Part shown: positions 10,980 to 21,215 of the stretch, piece after piece | Layout of the letters: every line of letters begins with the position of its first letter | Numbering within the stretch: the stretch's first letter is position 1 | DNA from: Neobacillus nitrireducens | Lineage (GTDB): Bacteria > Bacillota > Bacilli > Bacillales > Cytobacillaceae | Direction: 5' to 3' | Length of the DNA: 64,000 nt | NCBI RefSeq assembly: GCF_030915405.1 | Contig: NZ_CP133262.1 | Location: 3,100,001-3,164,000, forward strand | Made by a program: the position numbers and the translations under genes | The notes under the pieces: generated by a model | The model's input: only the letters and a program-made list of their open reading frames with translations | Told to the model about the DNA's origin: nothing | Databases searched by the model: none

Positions 10980-11516
10980 TTAATCCAGCTTCTCAATTTG
11001 GGTGAATTCCAGTTCTACCGGGGTGTCACGACCAAACATATTGACAAGAACCTTCAGTTTCGAGCGATCCTTATCCATTTCTTCAACCGTACCAGTAAAG
11101 TTGGCAAATGGACCTTCCTTCACGCGGACCGTTTCACCTAACTCATAATTAGCATCGACACGTTTTTCCGTCATACCCATTCTCTTCAGGATCACAACTA
11201 CTTCTTCAGGAAGCAATGGAGTAGGTTTTGAGCCACCACCTGATGAACCAACAAACCCGGTTACTCCAGGAGTGTTACGAACCACATACCAGGAATCGTC
11301 TGTCATCACAATTTCAACTAATACATAGCCAGGGAACACTTTACGCTTGACTACCTTCGACTTACCATTTTTGATTTCTGTTTCTTCTTCTTCAGGAACA
11401 ACCACCCGAAAAATCTTATCGGTCATACCCATCGATTCAACTCGTTTTTCTAAATTAGCTTTTACCTTATTTTCATAACCTGAGTAAGTATGCAAAACAT
11501 ACCAATTTTTTTCCAT
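10980..11516 (-). CDS. nusG: transcription antitermination/pausing factor NusG
   Basis: NusG binds the clamp of RNA polymerase and couples transcription with its partners; in Bacillus it stimulates pausing. The 178 residues contain the NGN domain (opening MEKNWYVLHTYSGYE) and a C-terminal KOW domain (VKEGPFANFTGTVEE, about residues 125-155). The lengths agree with B. subtilis. It lies 134 nt downstream of secE; that spacer holds an extended -10 promoter and a terminator-like hairpin, so nusG may be expressed partly independently of secE. The start ATG follows a rather distant AGGGAGGGAC. Confidence 0.97.
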   Translation of the reverse strand: MEKNWYVLHTYSGYENKVKANLEKRVESMGMTDKIFRVVVPEEEETEIKNGKSKVVKRKVFPGYVLVEIVMTDDSWYVVRNTPGVTGFVGSSGGGSKPTPLLPEEVVVILKRMGMTEKRVDANYELGETVRVKEGPFANFTGTVEEMDKDRSKLKVLVNMFGRDTPVELEFTQIEKLD

Positions 11517-11577
11517 TTAAGAGGACTAGAACGTCCGTCCCTCCCTACATTTATTCAAAGACTATTTTTTAAGCAAA

Positions 11578-11602
11578 TAAAAAACCCGTGAAACGGGCTT
11601 TA
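11578..11602 (-). terminator. terminator-like hairpin between secE and nusG
   Basis: The minus strand reads CCCGT-TTC-ACGGG, extended by A/T pairs around a bulge, followed by TTTTTTATTT. It has the form of an intrinsic terminator but lies inside an operon, ahead of nusG and downstream of a candidate promoter. It may act as an attenuator. Confidence 0.65.
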
Positions 11603-11627
11603 GATAAAAATTCCTTTATTAATCACC

Positions 11628-11633
11628 ATTATA
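11628..11633 (-). promoter_or_regulatory. candidate extended -10 promoter for nusG
   Basis: The minus strand reads TGGTATAAT, a perfect -10 with the TGn extension. No good -35 lies at 17 nt; TTGAAT is present at 19 nt. It lies just after the secE stop and upstream of the hairpin. Confidence 0.5.
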
Positions 11634-11650
11634 CCATGAAAGTTGATTTA

Positions 11651-11833
11651 TTATTCAAGAATTAAGCGAATCAATTTTGAAATTCCTAAATCTAGAACCG
11701 CAAAGAACGCTGCAAAAAAAACAACAGTCGATAATACAGTAATTGTAGAGCGCGTTAGTTCCCCACGTTTTGGCCAGCTAACTTTTCTCATCTCACGGAA
11801 AATTTCACTGAAGAACTTCTTTATGCGTTGCAT
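11651..11833 (-). CDS. secE: preprotein translocase subunit SecE
   Basis: SecE is the small essential subunit of the SecYEG channel. The 60 residues are typical of the single-span Firmicutes form. It has an amphipathic N-terminus with EIFREMRKVSWPKRGEL, the conserved cytoplasmic hinge, followed by one membrane helix at about residues 31-52 (VLSTVVFFAAFFAVLDLGI). It lies between rpmG and nusG as in B. subtilis. Confidence 0.96.
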   Translation of the reverse strand: MQRIKKFFSEIFREMRKVSWPKRGELTRSTITVLSTVVFFAAFFAVLDLGISKLIRLILE

Positions 11834-11879
11834 GTTAAGTAACCCCCAAAATCTAAAAATAACAACGAAAATCTATAGA

Positions 11880-12026
11880 TTATTTTGTTTCTCTATGAAT
11901 GGTATGGGTGGTACAGGTTTTACAGAATTTTTTCAATTCTAATCTCTCTGTTTGTGTCTGTTTGCTGATAGTTGAATAATTCCGCGAGCTGCAAACAGAA
12001 CAGGAAAGGATTACTTTTCTACTCAT
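11880..12026 (-). CDS. rpmG: ribosomal protein L33
   Basis: This 48-codon gene opens [19 protein letters not shown] and ends HTIHRETK. Two CXXC pairs are present (CSVC near residue 9 and CKTC near residue 35), so this is the zinc-binding form of L33. A ribosome binding site, AAAGGTG, lies 6 nt before the ATG. Its place between sigH and secE is that of rpmGB in B. subtilis. It is the first gene after a consensus-like promoter at 12066-12094. Confidence 0.95.
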   Translation of the reverse strand: MSRKVILSCSVCSSRNYSTISKQTQTERLELKKFCKTCTTHTIHRETK

Positions 12027-12065
12027 ATTCGACACCTTTACCCAATTTTCTACTTTATCTTTTAG

Positions 12066-12094
12066 AATGTAACATGAGTCCTAATTATTGTCAA
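12066..12094 (-). promoter_or_regulatory. sigma-A promoter for rpmG-secE
   Basis: TTGACA (12089-12094) and TACATT (12066-12071) are separated by 17 nt, about 30 nt upstream of the likely rpmG message start. Confidence 0.75.
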
Positions 12095-12145
12095 TGACTC
12101 CCGTGATTGGTTCAATTATATGACATATTTAGATAACGCTTACTC

Positions 12146-12796
12146 TTAAAGTGAAAATTCACGGAGTTCTAAATACCGCTCCAGCTTTCTTTTTACGCGC
12201 TGAAGGGCATTATCAATCGACTTCACATGACGATTAAGCTCTTCTGAGATTTCTTGGTAGGATTGCCCATCTAAATAGAGGGCTAATACCTTTCTTTCCA
12301 GGTCACTTAGTAATTCAGTCATTTTCACTTCGATATGGTCAAACTCTTCTTGATTAATAATCAGTTCCTCGGGGTCAAGAACCTTTGTCCCTGACAAAAC
12401 ATCCATCAATGTTCGGTCTGATTCTTCATCATAAATAGGCTTGTCCAATGAAACGTAAGAATTTAACGGGATATGCTTTTGGCGTGTGGCCGTCTTAATG
12501 GCTGTAATGATTTGACGAGTGATACATAACTCAGCAAATGCCTTAAAGGAGGTAAGTTTGTCCTCGCGAAAGTCACGAATGGCTTTATACAGTCCGATCA
12601 TACCTTCTTGGACAATATCTTCTTTGTCCGCACCAATTAGAAAATAAGACCTTGCTTTTGCACGTACAAAGTTACGATATTTGTGGATTAAATAATCCAA
12701 TGCTTCACTATCACCATGGTGCACTAAATCAACAATTCCTTCGTCATCCATTAGAAGAAATTGCTGGTTAATCTTAGTTCCGAAGTCCGTACTCAA
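12146..12796 (-). CDS. sigH: RNA polymerase sigma factor SigH (Spo0H)
   Basis: SigH directs early sporulation and competence genes. The 216 residues carry sigma region 2 (YRNFVRAKARSYFLIGAD and EDIVQEGMIGLYKAIRDF) and region 4 with its helix-turn-helix (YQEISEELNRHVKSIDNAL). I use TTG at 12796 because it follows GGAGGGG at normal distance and gives the B. subtilis-like length; an upstream in-frame start would add 17 residues with no family support. A good promoter (12819-12847) lies in the gap after rae1. Confidence 0.96.
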   Translation of the reverse strand: MSTDFGTKINQQFLLMDDEGIVDLVHHGDSEALDYLIHKYRNFVRAKARSYFLIGADKEDIVQEGMIGLYKAIRDFREDKLTSFKAFAELCITRQIITAIKTATRQKHIPLNSYVSLDKPIYDEESDRTLMDVLSGTKVLDPEELIINQEEFDHIEVKMTELLSDLERKVLALYLDGQSYQEISEELNRHVKSIDNALQRVKRKLERYLELREFSL

Positions 12797-12818
12797 AGTC
12801 GATCCCCTCCACCGAACA

Positions 12819-12847
12819 AGCATAGTTAGTAATAGTATACATGACAA
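12819..12847 (-). promoter_or_regulatory. candidate sigma-A promoter for sigH
   Basis: TTGTCA (12842-12847) and TATGCT (12819-12824) are 17 nt apart, directly upstream of the sigH ribosome binding site. In B. subtilis the sigH promoter is sigma-A dependent and AbrB-repressed. Confidence 0.65.
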
Positions 12848-12865
12848 CTATTTATTAGTCCACGT

Positions 12866-13375
12866 TCACTTTTGTCCTCTGCGCCATTTTTCAAAAATTT
12901 CTGCCATTTCATCACTTATCTTTATTTTGGAAGCAGGCCTTTTTTCTTGAATGGTTTTGACTTTCTTTTCGATCCCTTTTTCAATGGAAGACATTTCAAT
13001 CAGCAATTCACGGGCTGACTTCCTTAATGCACCTTGTCCAAAAATGGCCCATTGCTCTGTAAAATCGGAAGTCGCCACATGGACTTGCGTTTTTCGATTA
13101 CTCAGACTGATTGCCAACTTTTCAATCCGCTCATCTGCCGTCTCGTTTTCTTTTGTAAAAATAACTTCTATCTTATGATTTCTATACTTTTTTTCCGTCC
13201 CTTGTACATAATAGGCATCAAATACAACAATCACACGAAAACCGGAATAGGCCTGGTATTCAGCCATTCTCTCTACTAAGCGGTCACGTGCGGCAGGTAA
13301 ATCATGTTCCTTTAACGCTCTTAGTTCTGGCCAGGCCCCGATAATGTTATATCCGTCGACAAGCAGGATATCCAT
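12866..13375 (-). CDS. rae1: ribosome-associated endoribonuclease Rae1 (NYN domain, YacP)
   Basis: Rae1 enters the ribosomal A site and cuts mRNA during translation in B. subtilis. The 169-residue protein is a PIN-like NYN domain: acidic residues are visible in MDILLVDGYNIIGAWPE near the start, VVFDAYYVQG near residue 50 and TADERIEKLA near residue 80. The tail is basic, as expected for ribosome binding. It starts 2 nt after rlmB, so the two are translationally linked. Confidence 0.92.
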   Translation of the reverse strand: MDILLVDGYNIIGAWPELRALKEHDLPAARDRLVERMAEYQAYSGFRVIVVFDAYYVQGTEKKYRNHKIEVIFTKENETADERIEKLAISLSNRKTQVHVATSDFTEQWAIFGQGALRKSARELLIEMSSIEKGIEKKVKTIQEKRPASKIKISDEMAEIFEKWRRGQK

Positions 13376-13377
13376 TA

Positions 13378-14121
13378 CTATCCCTCAAGTGTGTGTCGTT
13401 TTCGATATACCTCATACATCAGTAAAGCAGCAGCAACAGAGGCATTTAGGGAGGTTACTTTACCAACCATCGGCAAATGAATGAGAAAATCGCATTTATC
13501 ACGAATCAGCCTTCCCATCCCTTTTCCTTCACTGCCAATAACCAAGCCTAGTGGCAGGGTTCCGTCTAATTGGCGGTAATCATCTTTCCCTTTTGCATCA
13601 GTTCCCGCAATCCAAATACCCCGCTCTTTCAATTCATCGATGGTTCTTGCCATATTCGTAACACGAACAACAGGGATATATTCAATCGCACCTGTCGAAG
13701 CTTTAGCGACTGTTGCGGTTAGCCCAACAGCGCGCCGCTTCGGGATAATGATGCCATGAGCCCCCACGGAATCTGCCGTTCTCATGATGGACCCTAAGTT
13801 ATGAGGGTCTTCAATTTCATCCAATAACAAAAAGAAGGGCGATTCGTTTTTCTTTTCTGCTGCGGCAAACAAGTCATCCATTTCTGCATATTGATAAGCA
13901 GCCACATAAGCAAGAACCCCTTGATGATTTTCATCAGCGATTTGATCAATTTTTTTCTTTGGTACAAATTGAACAATCACATTTGCTTCTTTGGCTAATT
14001 GAGTAATTTGCTGCATTTGGCCTCGCTGCGATCCTTCAGCAATTAAGATCTTATTAATATCCCTTTCTGATTTTAGCGCTTCGATGACCGGGTTTTTGCC
14101 AACAATATATTCTTGTTCCAT
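13378..14121 (-). CDS. rlmB: 23S rRNA 2'-O-methyltransferase RlmB (SpoU family)
   Basis: This enzyme makes 2'-O-methylguanosine in the peptidyl transferase region of 23S rRNA. The 247 residues contain an L30e-like substrate-binding domain (1-75) and a trefoil-knot SpoU domain with motif 1 NLGSIMRTAD (108-117), motif 2 VIGSEGKGMG (near 195) and motif 3 LNASVAAALLMYE (near 225). It abuts mrnC on one side and rae1 on the other, within the cysE-led operon. Confidence 0.95.
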   Translation of the reverse strand: MEQEYIVGKNPVIEALKSERDINKILIAEGSQRGQMQQITQLAKEANVIVQFVPKKKIDQIADENHQGVLAYVAAYQYAEMDDLFAAAEKKNESPFFLLLDEIEDPHNLGSIMRTADSVGAHGIIIPKRRAVGLTATVAKASTGAIEYIPVVRVTNMARTIDELKERGIWIAGTDAKGKDDYRQLDGTLPLGLVIGSEGKGMGRLIRDKCDFLIHLPMVGKVTSLNASVAAALLMYEVYRKRHTLEG

Positions 14122-14541
14122 CTAGCGTTCCTCCTTTCTTTCATCCACAAATAAAAATGATCTTTGAATAAGCTCTTCTAAACGCACTATTTTACCAGTT
14201 AAATATAGATACCCCATCAATGCTTCAAAAGCTGTGCTGTAATGATAGGTTTGGACATCCGTGTTTTTAGGTACAGTCCCCGATTTCGCATTTCTACCGC
14301 GCATAACCACCGCTAGTTCCTCTTCATCGAGCAGTTGATCATCGATCATGTGAAAAAGAATTCGGCTTTGTGCTTTCGCCGACACGTAAGTGGTCCCTGT
14401 CCGATGCAACTGATTGGGCCTTACCTTTCCGCTATAGAGGAGGTGGCGCCTTACATACGTTTCATAAATGGCGTCACCCATGTAGGCAAGGGCGAGACTA
14501 TTCAATTGTTTAACATCGATTGTATTTTGATATTCAAGCAT
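14122..14541 (-). CDS. mrnC: mini-ribonuclease III
   Basis: Mini-III matures 23S rRNA ends in Firmicutes. The 139-residue protein consists only of an RNase III catalytic domain and lacks the double-stranded RNA-binding domain. The signature [14 protein letters not shown] (residues 14-27) holds catalytic acidic residues, and the second acidic site is in [11 protein letters not shown] near residue 113. It is placed directly between cysS (3-nt gap) and rlmB. Confidence 0.95.
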   Translation of the reverse strand: MLEYQNTIDVKQLNSLALAYMGDAIYETYVRRHLLYSGKVRPNQLHRTGTTYVSAKAQSRILFHMIDDQLLDEEELAVVMRGRNAKSGTVPKNTDVQTYHYSTAFEALMGYLYLTGKIVRLEELIQRSFLFVDERKEER

Positions 14542-14544
14542 GAA

Positions 14545-15942
14545 TTAGCCTCTCTTCCACCTTGTACCCTGCGGTGTATCTTCTAAAATAATATTCATTT
14601 CTTTTAACTGGTCTCTAATTTGGTCAGACAATTGGAAGTTCCGGTCTTTCCGAGCCTGGATTCGCTTTTCAATCAGCGCATCGATCTCTTCGTCAAGCAT
14701 TTCTTCTTTTTCAAATGTCAGCCCTAAGACATGGAATAACTCTTCAAATTGTGTTGTGAAAGCATCAATCACTTCAACCGCTGTATTTTTTTCTAAAAGA
14801 TAATAATTAGCTAGTTTCGAGAGGTCAAATAAAACGGAAATAGCTTTTGCTGTGTTAAAATCATCATCCATTGCTTCAATGTATTCTTGGTGCAATTTTG
14901 CAATCTTTTCAAGCCATTCCTGATTTGTATCTGTTAAGTCCGTGCTAGCTTCTTTGCGATGCTTTAAGTTTTGATAGGAAGTTGTTAAACGTTCAAATGC
15001 TGCTCTCGTGCTCTCCAGTAATTCCTCGCTATAGTTAATCGGATTACGGTAATGAACTGATAACATGAAAAACCGTAACACTTGCGGATTATGCTTTTTA
15101 ATAATGTCATGAACAAGGACAAAATTCCCTAATGATTTAGACATTTTTTCATTGTCAATATTGATATAGCCATTGTGCATCCAGTAACGAGAAAATAACT
15201 TTCCTGACAAGGCTTCTGACTGAGCAATTTCATTTTCATGATGCGGGAAAGTTAAATCCTGTCCACCAGCATGAATATCAATGGTTTCGCCCAAATACTT
15301 TTTCGCCATCGCGGAGCACTCGATATGCCAGCCGGGACGACCAAGTCCCCATGGGCTCTCCCAGTAGATTTCCCCTTCCTTAGCCGCTTTCCATAAAGCA
15401 AAGTCTAAGTCGTCTTGTTTTCGGTCCCCGACTTCAATTCTTGCCCCTACCTGCAAGTCATCAATCGATTGATGCGACAGCTTCCCATAATCATCAAATT
15501 TTCTCGTCCGGAAATAAACATCGCCGGCAGATTCATAGGCGTAGCCCTTTTCGACTAATTGACTGATGAAATCAATGATAATATCCATATTTTCCATTAC
15601 CCGTGGGTGAACATCCGCCTTCTGGCAGCCTAATGCTGTCACATCTTCATAATAGGCATTAATAAATCTGTCAGCAATCGCCGGCACACTTTCGCCTAAC
15701 TGATTGGCTGCTCGAATCAATTTGTCATCAACATCGGTGAAGTTAGAAACATAATGTACCTCATAGCCGCGATATTCCATATAGCGCCGAACCGTATCAA
15801 AGACGATCGCCGGACGGGCATTACCGATATGAATATAATTATAGACCGTCGGACCGCAAACATACATTTTTACTTTTCCTTCTTCAAGCGGTACGAACGT
15901 TTCCTTCTTGCGTGTTAGTGTATTATAAAGTTGAATGGCCAT
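14545..15942 (-). CDS. cysS: cysteinyl-tRNA synthetase
   Basis: This class I synthetase charges tRNA-Cys. The 465 residues show the HIGN signature at 38-41, the KMSKS loop near residue 268, and the zinc-site residues (C29 in [19 protein letters not shown] and [15 protein letters not shown]). Its start lies inside the end of cysE (20-nt overlap), so the two are translated together under the upstream cysteine T-box. Confidence 0.98.
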   Translation of the reverse strand: MAIQLYNTLTRKKETFVPLEEGKVKMYVCGPTVYNYIHIGNARPAIVFDTVRRYMEYRGYEVHYVSNFTDVDDKLIRAANQLGESVPAIADRFINAYYEDVTALGCQKADVHPRVMENMDIIIDFISQLVEKGYAYESAGDVYFRTRKFDDYGKLSHQSIDDLQVGARIEVGDRKQDDLDFALWKAAKEGEIYWESPWGLGRPGWHIECSAMAKKYLGETIDIHAGGQDLTFPHHENEIAQSEALSGKLFSRYWMHNGYINIDNEKMSKSLGNFVLVHDIIKKHNPQVLRFFMLSVHYRNPINYSEELLESTRAAFERLTTSYQNLKHRKEASTDLTDTNQEWLEKIAKLHQEYIEAMDDDFNTAKAISVLFDLSKLANYYLLEKNTAVEVIDAFTTQFEELFHVLGLTFEKEEMLDEEIDALIEKRIQARKDRNFQLSDQIRDQLKEMNIILEDTPQGTRWKRG

Positions 15943-16591
15943 TGATTTTTATCCTTTCTCCTTTTAATTCTTCGAGTTCATGCATTAACTTATCCAGATC
16001 ATTTTGCATTTCTTTAAAGCGGTCTGCAACAGGGTCCGGCATGTCACAGTGGTCCAAGTCCCTGGTAATTCTTCTTCCATCCTGAATGACGACTCTCCCG
16101 GGAATCCCAACTACCGTTGAATTAGGAGGAACTTCTCTCAATACAACCGAGCCGCCGCCAACTTTGGAGTTTTCACCCACCGTTATTGAACCTAGTACCT
16201 TTGCACCTGTGGCAATCAGAACATTATCCTTAATCGTCGGATGCCGCTTTCCTTTTTCTTTACCCGTTCCACCAAGGGTCACCCCTTGATATATAGTTAC
16301 ATTATCCCCAATTTCACACGTTTCCCCTATAACGACACCCATACCATGGTCAATAAAAAATCGTCTGCCTATTTTTGCCCCGGGATGTATTTCAATTCCC
16401 GTAAAAAATCGGCTTACTTGTGATATAACCCTGGCAAGGAAAAATAATTTCCGATTAAAGAGTGCATGTGCGAGTCGATGTGACCAAATGGCATGTAAGC
16501 CTGAATACGTCAAGATTACTTCTAAATGACTTCTTGCTGCTGGATCTTGTTCAAAAACAACCTCAACGTCCTCCCTCAACTTCTTGAACAT
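15923..16591 (-). CDS. cysE: serine O-acetyltransferase
   Basis: CysE makes O-acetylserine from serine and acetyl-CoA, the first step of cysteine synthesis; CysK at 45325 performs the second. The 222 residues contain the left-handed beta-helix hexapeptide repeats ([34 protein letters not shown]). I choose the second ATG (MFKKLRE), 7 nt from GGGGGAG; the first ATG is too close to it. Expression is controlled by a tRNA-Cys T-box, and a long repeat copy separates that leader from this start. Confidence 0.97.
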   Translation of the reverse strand: MFKKLREDVEVVFEQDPAARSHLEVILTYSGLHAIWSHRLAHALFNRKLFFLARVISQVSRFFTGIEIHPGAKIGRRFFIDHGMGVVIGETCEIGDNVTIYQGVTLGGTGKEKGKRHPTIKDNVLIATGAKVLGSITVGENSKVGGGSVVLREVPPNSTVVGIPGRVVIQDGRRITRDLDHCDMPDPVADRFKEMQNDLDKLMHELEELKGERIKINGHSTL

Positions 16592-16613
16592 TACCATTCT
16601 CCCCCTTATTTAT

Positions 16614-16756
16614 AAAGCGTAAGCACCCGTTTAGCGGCGTATGGACTGGAGCACTTTGACTGAGATAAAGGAAACACGGAGAGCGTAGCGATCCGATGTT
16701 GACTTATCGTAGGGAAAAGGGCGAAGTACACTAGCCGCTGGGTGCTGAAGCTAGAC
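16614..16756 (+). repeat. long copy (about 143 bp) of the dispersed repeat, between T-box and cysE
   Basis: This copy runs in plus orientation, opposite to transcription of cysE. It starts AAAGCGTAAGCACCC and ends GGGTGCTGAAGCTAGAC. The outer AGCACCC/GGGTGCT and inner AGCGGC/GCCGCT segments can pair. It is very close in sequence to the copy at 47312. It lies inside the transcribed leader of cysE-cysS. Confidence 0.9.
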
Positions 16757-16795
16757 TTTATCTAAGTTCAAAGTAATAACAACCTTTCTGAGAAA

Positions 16796-17080
16796 TAAAA
16801 AACGCCTCTGTCTTAACGACAGAGACGCTTATGCGCGGTTCCACTCTGATTAGACCGTAAAGCTCGTTCGAAAACGGAAGCTTACAACTGGTCTCACTCT
16901 ACCTGTTAACGGATAGGTTCCGCCCATTTCTACTCGGAGTTGACTCCTTTCAAAACAGGGCTCAGAGGTGCATTTCAAAAAACGAGAGGCTTAAACCATT
17001 TTCAGCCGGTGATGGTTTTCTCTTTAAAGCGTCTTTTTTTTACTTATCCTCTTCTACACTTTTAGAAGTATGAAATTTCT
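16796..17080 (-). promoter_or_regulatory. T-box riboswitch, cysteine specific
   Basis: The antiterminator T-box sequence AGAGTGGAACCGCG is present (complement 16834-16847), followed by a 10-bp terminator stem and six T residues (16796-16828). Stem I is upstream, and near its end GAAATGCACC presents a UGC cysteine codon (16970-16972) in the usual specifier context. Uncharged tRNA-Cys should stabilise the antiterminator and turn on cysE-cysS. Confidence 0.95.
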
Positions 17081-17087
17081 TTCTTTT

Positions 17088-17116
17088 ACTATATTACATT
17101 TCTTCTACAATGTTAA
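17088..17116 (-). promoter_or_regulatory. sigma-A promoter for the T-box cysE-cysS transcript
   Basis: TTAACA (17111-17116) and TATAGT (17088-17093) are 17 nt apart. The -35 overlaps the gltX stop codon, so cysE has its own promoter separate from gltX. Confidence 0.75.
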
Positions 17117-18570
17117 CTAATTATTTTACTAATTCTCATTTGAACTTTATCTTTCCCTAGCAACTCAATCGCTTGTGGAAGGTCTGGCCCGTGTGTTTGG
17201 CCCGTTACTGCCGCACGAATTGGCATAAATAGGTTTTTCCCCTTTTGGCCGGTCGACTTTTGTACAGCCTTCATAGCTGCCTTAATTCCATCTGCACGGA
17301 AATTTTCAAGCTGATCTAGTTCATGAGAAAACGCCTTTAGCACTTCTGGAACGGTTTCTCCCGCTAATATCTCTTTCGTATCTTCTTCATAGACGGCATC
17401 TTCTCGGAAAAACATATCTGATAATTCCACGATTTCAGCGCCATAGCTTAGTTTTTCCTGTAAAAGAGCGGCAAGTCCCTGCAGCCATTGGTATTGTTCA
17501 TCCGTCATAATTTCACTGATTCGCCCAGCTTTCATTAAGTGGGGCTTGACCAGATCAACGACACGGTTAAGCTCAATTTTTTTCATATATTGGTTGTTCA
17601 TCCACAACAGCTTTTGCTTATCAAATAGTGCCGGAGATTTCGATAAACGATTCGCATCAAAGATTTCAATAAACTCATTCTTAGAATAAATTTCTTCTTC
17701 ACCCGCTGGCGACCAGCCGAGCAGTGTAATAAAGTTAAATAACGCTTCTGGGATATACCCCAGTTCTTCATATTGTTCAATAAATTGGATGATAGACTCA
17801 TCACGCTTACTCAACTTTTTGCGGCTTTCATTGACAATCAAGGTCATATGTCCAAATATTGGCGGCTCCCAGCCTAATGCTTCATAGACCATCAATTGCT
17901 TAGGTGTGTTAGAAATATGATCATCGCCACGAAGCACATGCGAGATTTTCATTAAATAATCGTCAATCGTTACCGCAAAGTTATAAGTCGGGGTACCATC
18001 TTTTTTAATGATGACCCAATCGCCCATCCCTACGGACTCAAACGAAACAGTTCCCTTTACCATATCATCAAATGTGTAGGTTTTTCCTTCAGGTACGAGG
18101 ATACGGATACTTGGCTGACGGCCTTCGCTTTCGAATTGGCTTCTTTGTTCATCTGTTAAATGACGGCATTTGCCTGAATAATGAGGTGTTTCTCCTCTTT
18201 CAGTCTGAGCTTCCCGCTCTGCTTCAATCTCTGCTTCCGTACAATAACATTTATAGGCATGTCCATTGGCTAATAATTGATTATAGTATGTTTCATACAT
18301 ATCATTTCGTTCCGATTGACGGTACGGGCCGTATTCGCCTCCGACATCGACACTCTCATCCCAATCCATGCCAAGCCATTTTAAATATTTTAACTGGCTT
18401 TCTTCGCCGCCTTCAATATTCCGCTTTTTATCGGTATCCTCAATACGGATGATAAATTTCCCGCCTTGATTGCGGGCAAATAAATAATTAAATAACGCTG
18501 TACGGGCGTTGCCAATATGTAAATGTCCCGTTGGACTTGGAGCATATCTTACACGAACTTCGTTTGACAT
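17113..18570 (-). CDS. gltX: glutamyl-tRNA synthetase
   Basis: This class I synthetase charges tRNA-Glu and, in bacilli, mischarges tRNA-Gln for the amidotransferase route. The 485 residues show HIGN at 18-21 ([15 protein letters not shown]) and a KLSKRD loop near residue 250. I choose the ATG opening MSNEVRV, 7 nt after GGAGG; an ATG two codons earlier nearly touches the binding site. A short repeat copy lies just upstream. Confidence 0.97.
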   Translation of the reverse strand: MSNEVRVRYAPSPTGHLHIGNARTALFNYLFARNQGGKFIIRIEDTDKKRNIEGGEESQLKYLKWLGMDWDESVDVGGEYGPYRQSERNDMYETYYNQLLANGHAYKCYCTEAEIEAEREAQTERGETPHYSGKCRHLTDEQRSQFESEGRQPSIRILVPEGKTYTFDDMVKGTVSFESVGMGDWVIIKKDGTPTYNFAVTIDDYLMKISHVLRGDDHISNTPKQLMVYEALGWEPPIFGHMTLIVNESRKKLSKRDESIIQFIEQYEELGYIPEALFNFITLLGWSPAGEEEIYSKNEFIEIFDANRLSKSPALFDKQKLLWMNNQYMKKIELNRVVDLVKPHLMKAGRISEIMTDEQYQWLQGLAALLQEKLSYGAEIVELSDMFFREDAVYEEDTKEILAGETVPEVLKAFSHELDQLENFRADGIKAAMKAVQKSTGQKGKNLFMPIRAAVTGQTHGPDLPQAIELLGKDKVQMRISKIIS

Positions 18571-18592
18571 CTTCATGCCTCCATTCTAGTAA

Positions 18593-18633
18593 TGCGAAAG
18601 CGTCTGGGCGTTGTAGCTAGACAGCTTACCTTT
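18593..18633 (+). repeat. short copy of the dispersed repeat ends, upstream of gltX
   Basis: GCGAAAGCGTC followed by TGGGCGTTGTAGCTAGACA corresponds to the two ends of the long repeat joined with no internal part. It lies in the gltX leader, downstream of the candidate promoter. Confidence 0.65.
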
Positions 18634-18646
18634 TGATTTCAGGTCT

Positions 18647-18674
18647 ATTGTATCACTGTACATTTGACTGTAAA
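18647..18674 (-). promoter_or_regulatory. candidate promoter for gltX
   Basis: TTTACA (18669-18674) and TACAAT (18647-18652) are 16 nt apart in the gap between ispF and gltX. An AAAGGTTAA/TTAACCTTT hairpin overlaps the ispF stop just upstream and may end the previous transcript. Confidence 0.5.
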
Positions 18675-18677
18675 AGG

Positions 18678-19163
18678 TTAATTGTTAACCTTTTTTAACA
18701 AAACAGCTACCTGGGAAGCAATCCCTTCTCCTCTGCCGGTAAAGCCCAGCTTTTCTGTTGTGGTCGCCTTTACATTGATTTGTTCAGGTGCTGCCTCAAG
18801 TAATTCTGCAATCCTTATGCGCATTTGGTCAATATAAGGTGCCATTTTCGGCTTTTGAGCAATAATCGTACAATCGGCATTAACAAGTTCGTAGCCTTTG
18901 TTCTTTACCAATTGCCAAACATGCTCCATCAGCTTAGCCGAGTCAGCATCTTTAAAATTTGGATCAGTATCCGGAAAGTGTTTCCCAATGTCGCCTTCCC
19001 CAATCGCACCAAGGCAGGCATCAGCAACAGTATGTAATAAAACATCGGCATCTGAATGACCGAGCAAGCCCTTTTCATAAGGTATGGTGATTCCACCTAT
19101 AATTAACGGGCGCCCTTCTGTTAATTGATGAACATCAAAGCCCTGACCAATTCGAAACATCAT
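18678..19163 (-). CDS. ispF: 2-C-methyl-D-erythritol 2,4-cyclodiphosphate synthase
   Basis: This enzyme catalyses the fifth step of the MEP isoprenoid pathway, cyclising the product of IspD and IspE. The 161 residues show the metal ligands in GFDVHQL (D10, H12), [10 protein letters not shown] (near residue 35) and [13 protein letters not shown] near the C-terminus. Two adjacent ATG codons are possible; the difference is one residue. It directly follows ispD (24-nt gap). Confidence 0.97.
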   Translation of the reverse strand: MMFRIGQGFDVHQLTEGRPLIIGGITIPYEKGLLGHSDADVLLHTVADACLGAIGEGDIGKHFPDTDPNFKDADSAKLMEHVWQLVKNKGYELVNADCTIIAQKPKMAPYIDQMRIRIAELLEAAPEQINVKATTTEKLGFTGRGEGIASQVAVLLKKVNN

Positions 19164-19184
19164 TAAAAACCCCTTTTTCTTAAT

Positions 19185-19907
<723 letters not shown>

Positions 19908-19918
19908 CTATCTAGTAT

Positions 19919-21007
19919 CTATAGTGCTTTTTCTAATAATTTGGGTTTAGCAAAAATCATACGTCCCGCGGATGTCTGAAGAACACTCGTGACAAGAACC
20001 TCAATTCTTTTACCGATATATTCTCTTCCTTCCTCTACGACAATCATCGTACCGTCATCTAAATAGGCAACGCCTTGATGATATTCTTTTCCATCTTTAA
20101 TGACTTGAACGGTTAATTCCTCACCAGGCAGGACTACAGGCTTGACGGCATTGGCTAAATCATTGATGTTTAGCACCGAAACATTTTGTAATTCACAAAC
20201 TTTATTCAGGTTAAAATCATTCGTAACTAAGATGCCATTTGTAATTTTTGCTAATTTAACGAGCTTTGAGTCCACTTCACTAATTTCCTCAAAATCTCCC
20301 TCATAAATTTCCACCTTAATGGCGAGTTCCTTTTGAATTCGATTTAAGATATCCAAACCTCTGCGGCCGCGGTTTCGTTTCAACACATCGGAAGAGTCGG
20401 CAATATGCTGTAATTCTTCAAGTACGAATTGAGGAATGACAATGGTACCTTCCAAAAATCCCGTCTGACAAATATCGGCTACACGACCATCAATGATGAC
20501 ACTTGTATCTAATATTTTCAAAGGATGATTAACTTCCTTATCATTTTCTTCATCAGCGCCCTTTTTCTTATTACTGCGGTTCCCAAAAAGACCTAAGAGC
20601 TCATCCCGTTTCTTGAATCCAACCTGAAAACCCATATAACCAAACAAGATGGTAAGCAGGATTGGAGCAACGGCATTTAATATTGGGACCTGAACGGCAT
20701 TAAGGGCAAAGCCGATTAAAAAGGCTACCAACAGGCCGAATATTAAGCCCACACTACCAAAAAGAACATCTGTCACAGGAACCTTTACTAAAGAATCCTC
20801 AGCCCACTTAATAAAATTAAAGACATAATCTACTGCCCAAAAGGTAATAAGATAAAAAATAATAGCACCTAAAACAGCAGTGATATACGAGTTGTTAATC
20901 AGGGGAATGTCATTGATATGAAGTAAATTGAACAATTCCGGTAATAATAAAATACCAAGCGTACCACCCATAATGAGGAAGCAAGCCTGCACAATACGTT
21001 TTAACAT
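19919..21007 (-). CDS. yacL: PIN/TRAM domain membrane protein YacL
   Basis: The 362-residue protein has four hydrophobic segments at the N-terminus (about residues 1-125), then a PIN nuclease-like domain ([19 protein letters not shown], with acidic residues in [13 protein letters not shown]) and a C-terminal TRAM domain ([20 protein letters not shown]). The physiological role is not established. I start at the ATG after GAGGAGGTGAAGGA; an upstream ATG adds 12 residues without support. It is upstream of ispD in the same order as in B. subtilis. Confidence 0.92.
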   Translation of the reverse strand: MLKRIVQACFLIMGGTLGILLLPELFNLLHINDIPLINNSYITAVLGAIIFYLITFWAVDYVFNFIKWAEDSLVKVPVTDVLFGSVGLIFGLLVAFLIGFALNAVQVPILNAVAPILLTILFGYMGFQVGFKKRDELLGLFGNRSNKKKGADEENDKEVNHPLKILDTSVIIDGRVADICQTGFLEGTIVIPQFVLEELQHIADSSDVLKRNRGRRGLDILNRIQKELAIKVEIYEGDFEEISEVDSKLVKLAKITNGILVTNDFNLNKVCELQNVSVLNINDLANAVKPVVLPGEELTVQVIKDGKEYHQGVAYLDDGTMIVVEEGREYIGKRIEVLVTSVLQTSAGRMIFAKPKLLEKAL

Positions 21008-21085
21008 TCCTTCACCTCCTCTACTCATTATAAACATTTTCATGGAAATGAAACCTTAATTTCCAGATTATTTTTCAGTAACAAA

Positions 21086-21114
21086 ATCGTATAAAAGATT
21101 ATCTTGTTAGTTAA
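21086..21114 (-). promoter_or_regulatory. candidate promoter for yacL-ispD-ispF
   Basis: TTAACT (21109-21114) and TACGAT (21086-21091) are separated by 17 nt in the 208-nt gap after disA. A perfect TTGACA (21172-21177) farther upstream lacks a good -10 at normal spacing. Confidence 0.5.
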
Positions 21115-21215
21115 AATAAATAGGTTTAGGATGTCTCCCCTAGGGTAACATTGGAAAAATTTTGTGTCAAACGGTTGGATTTTTTTTACTTTCGTTAACT
21201 CGAAGTTTATTAACC

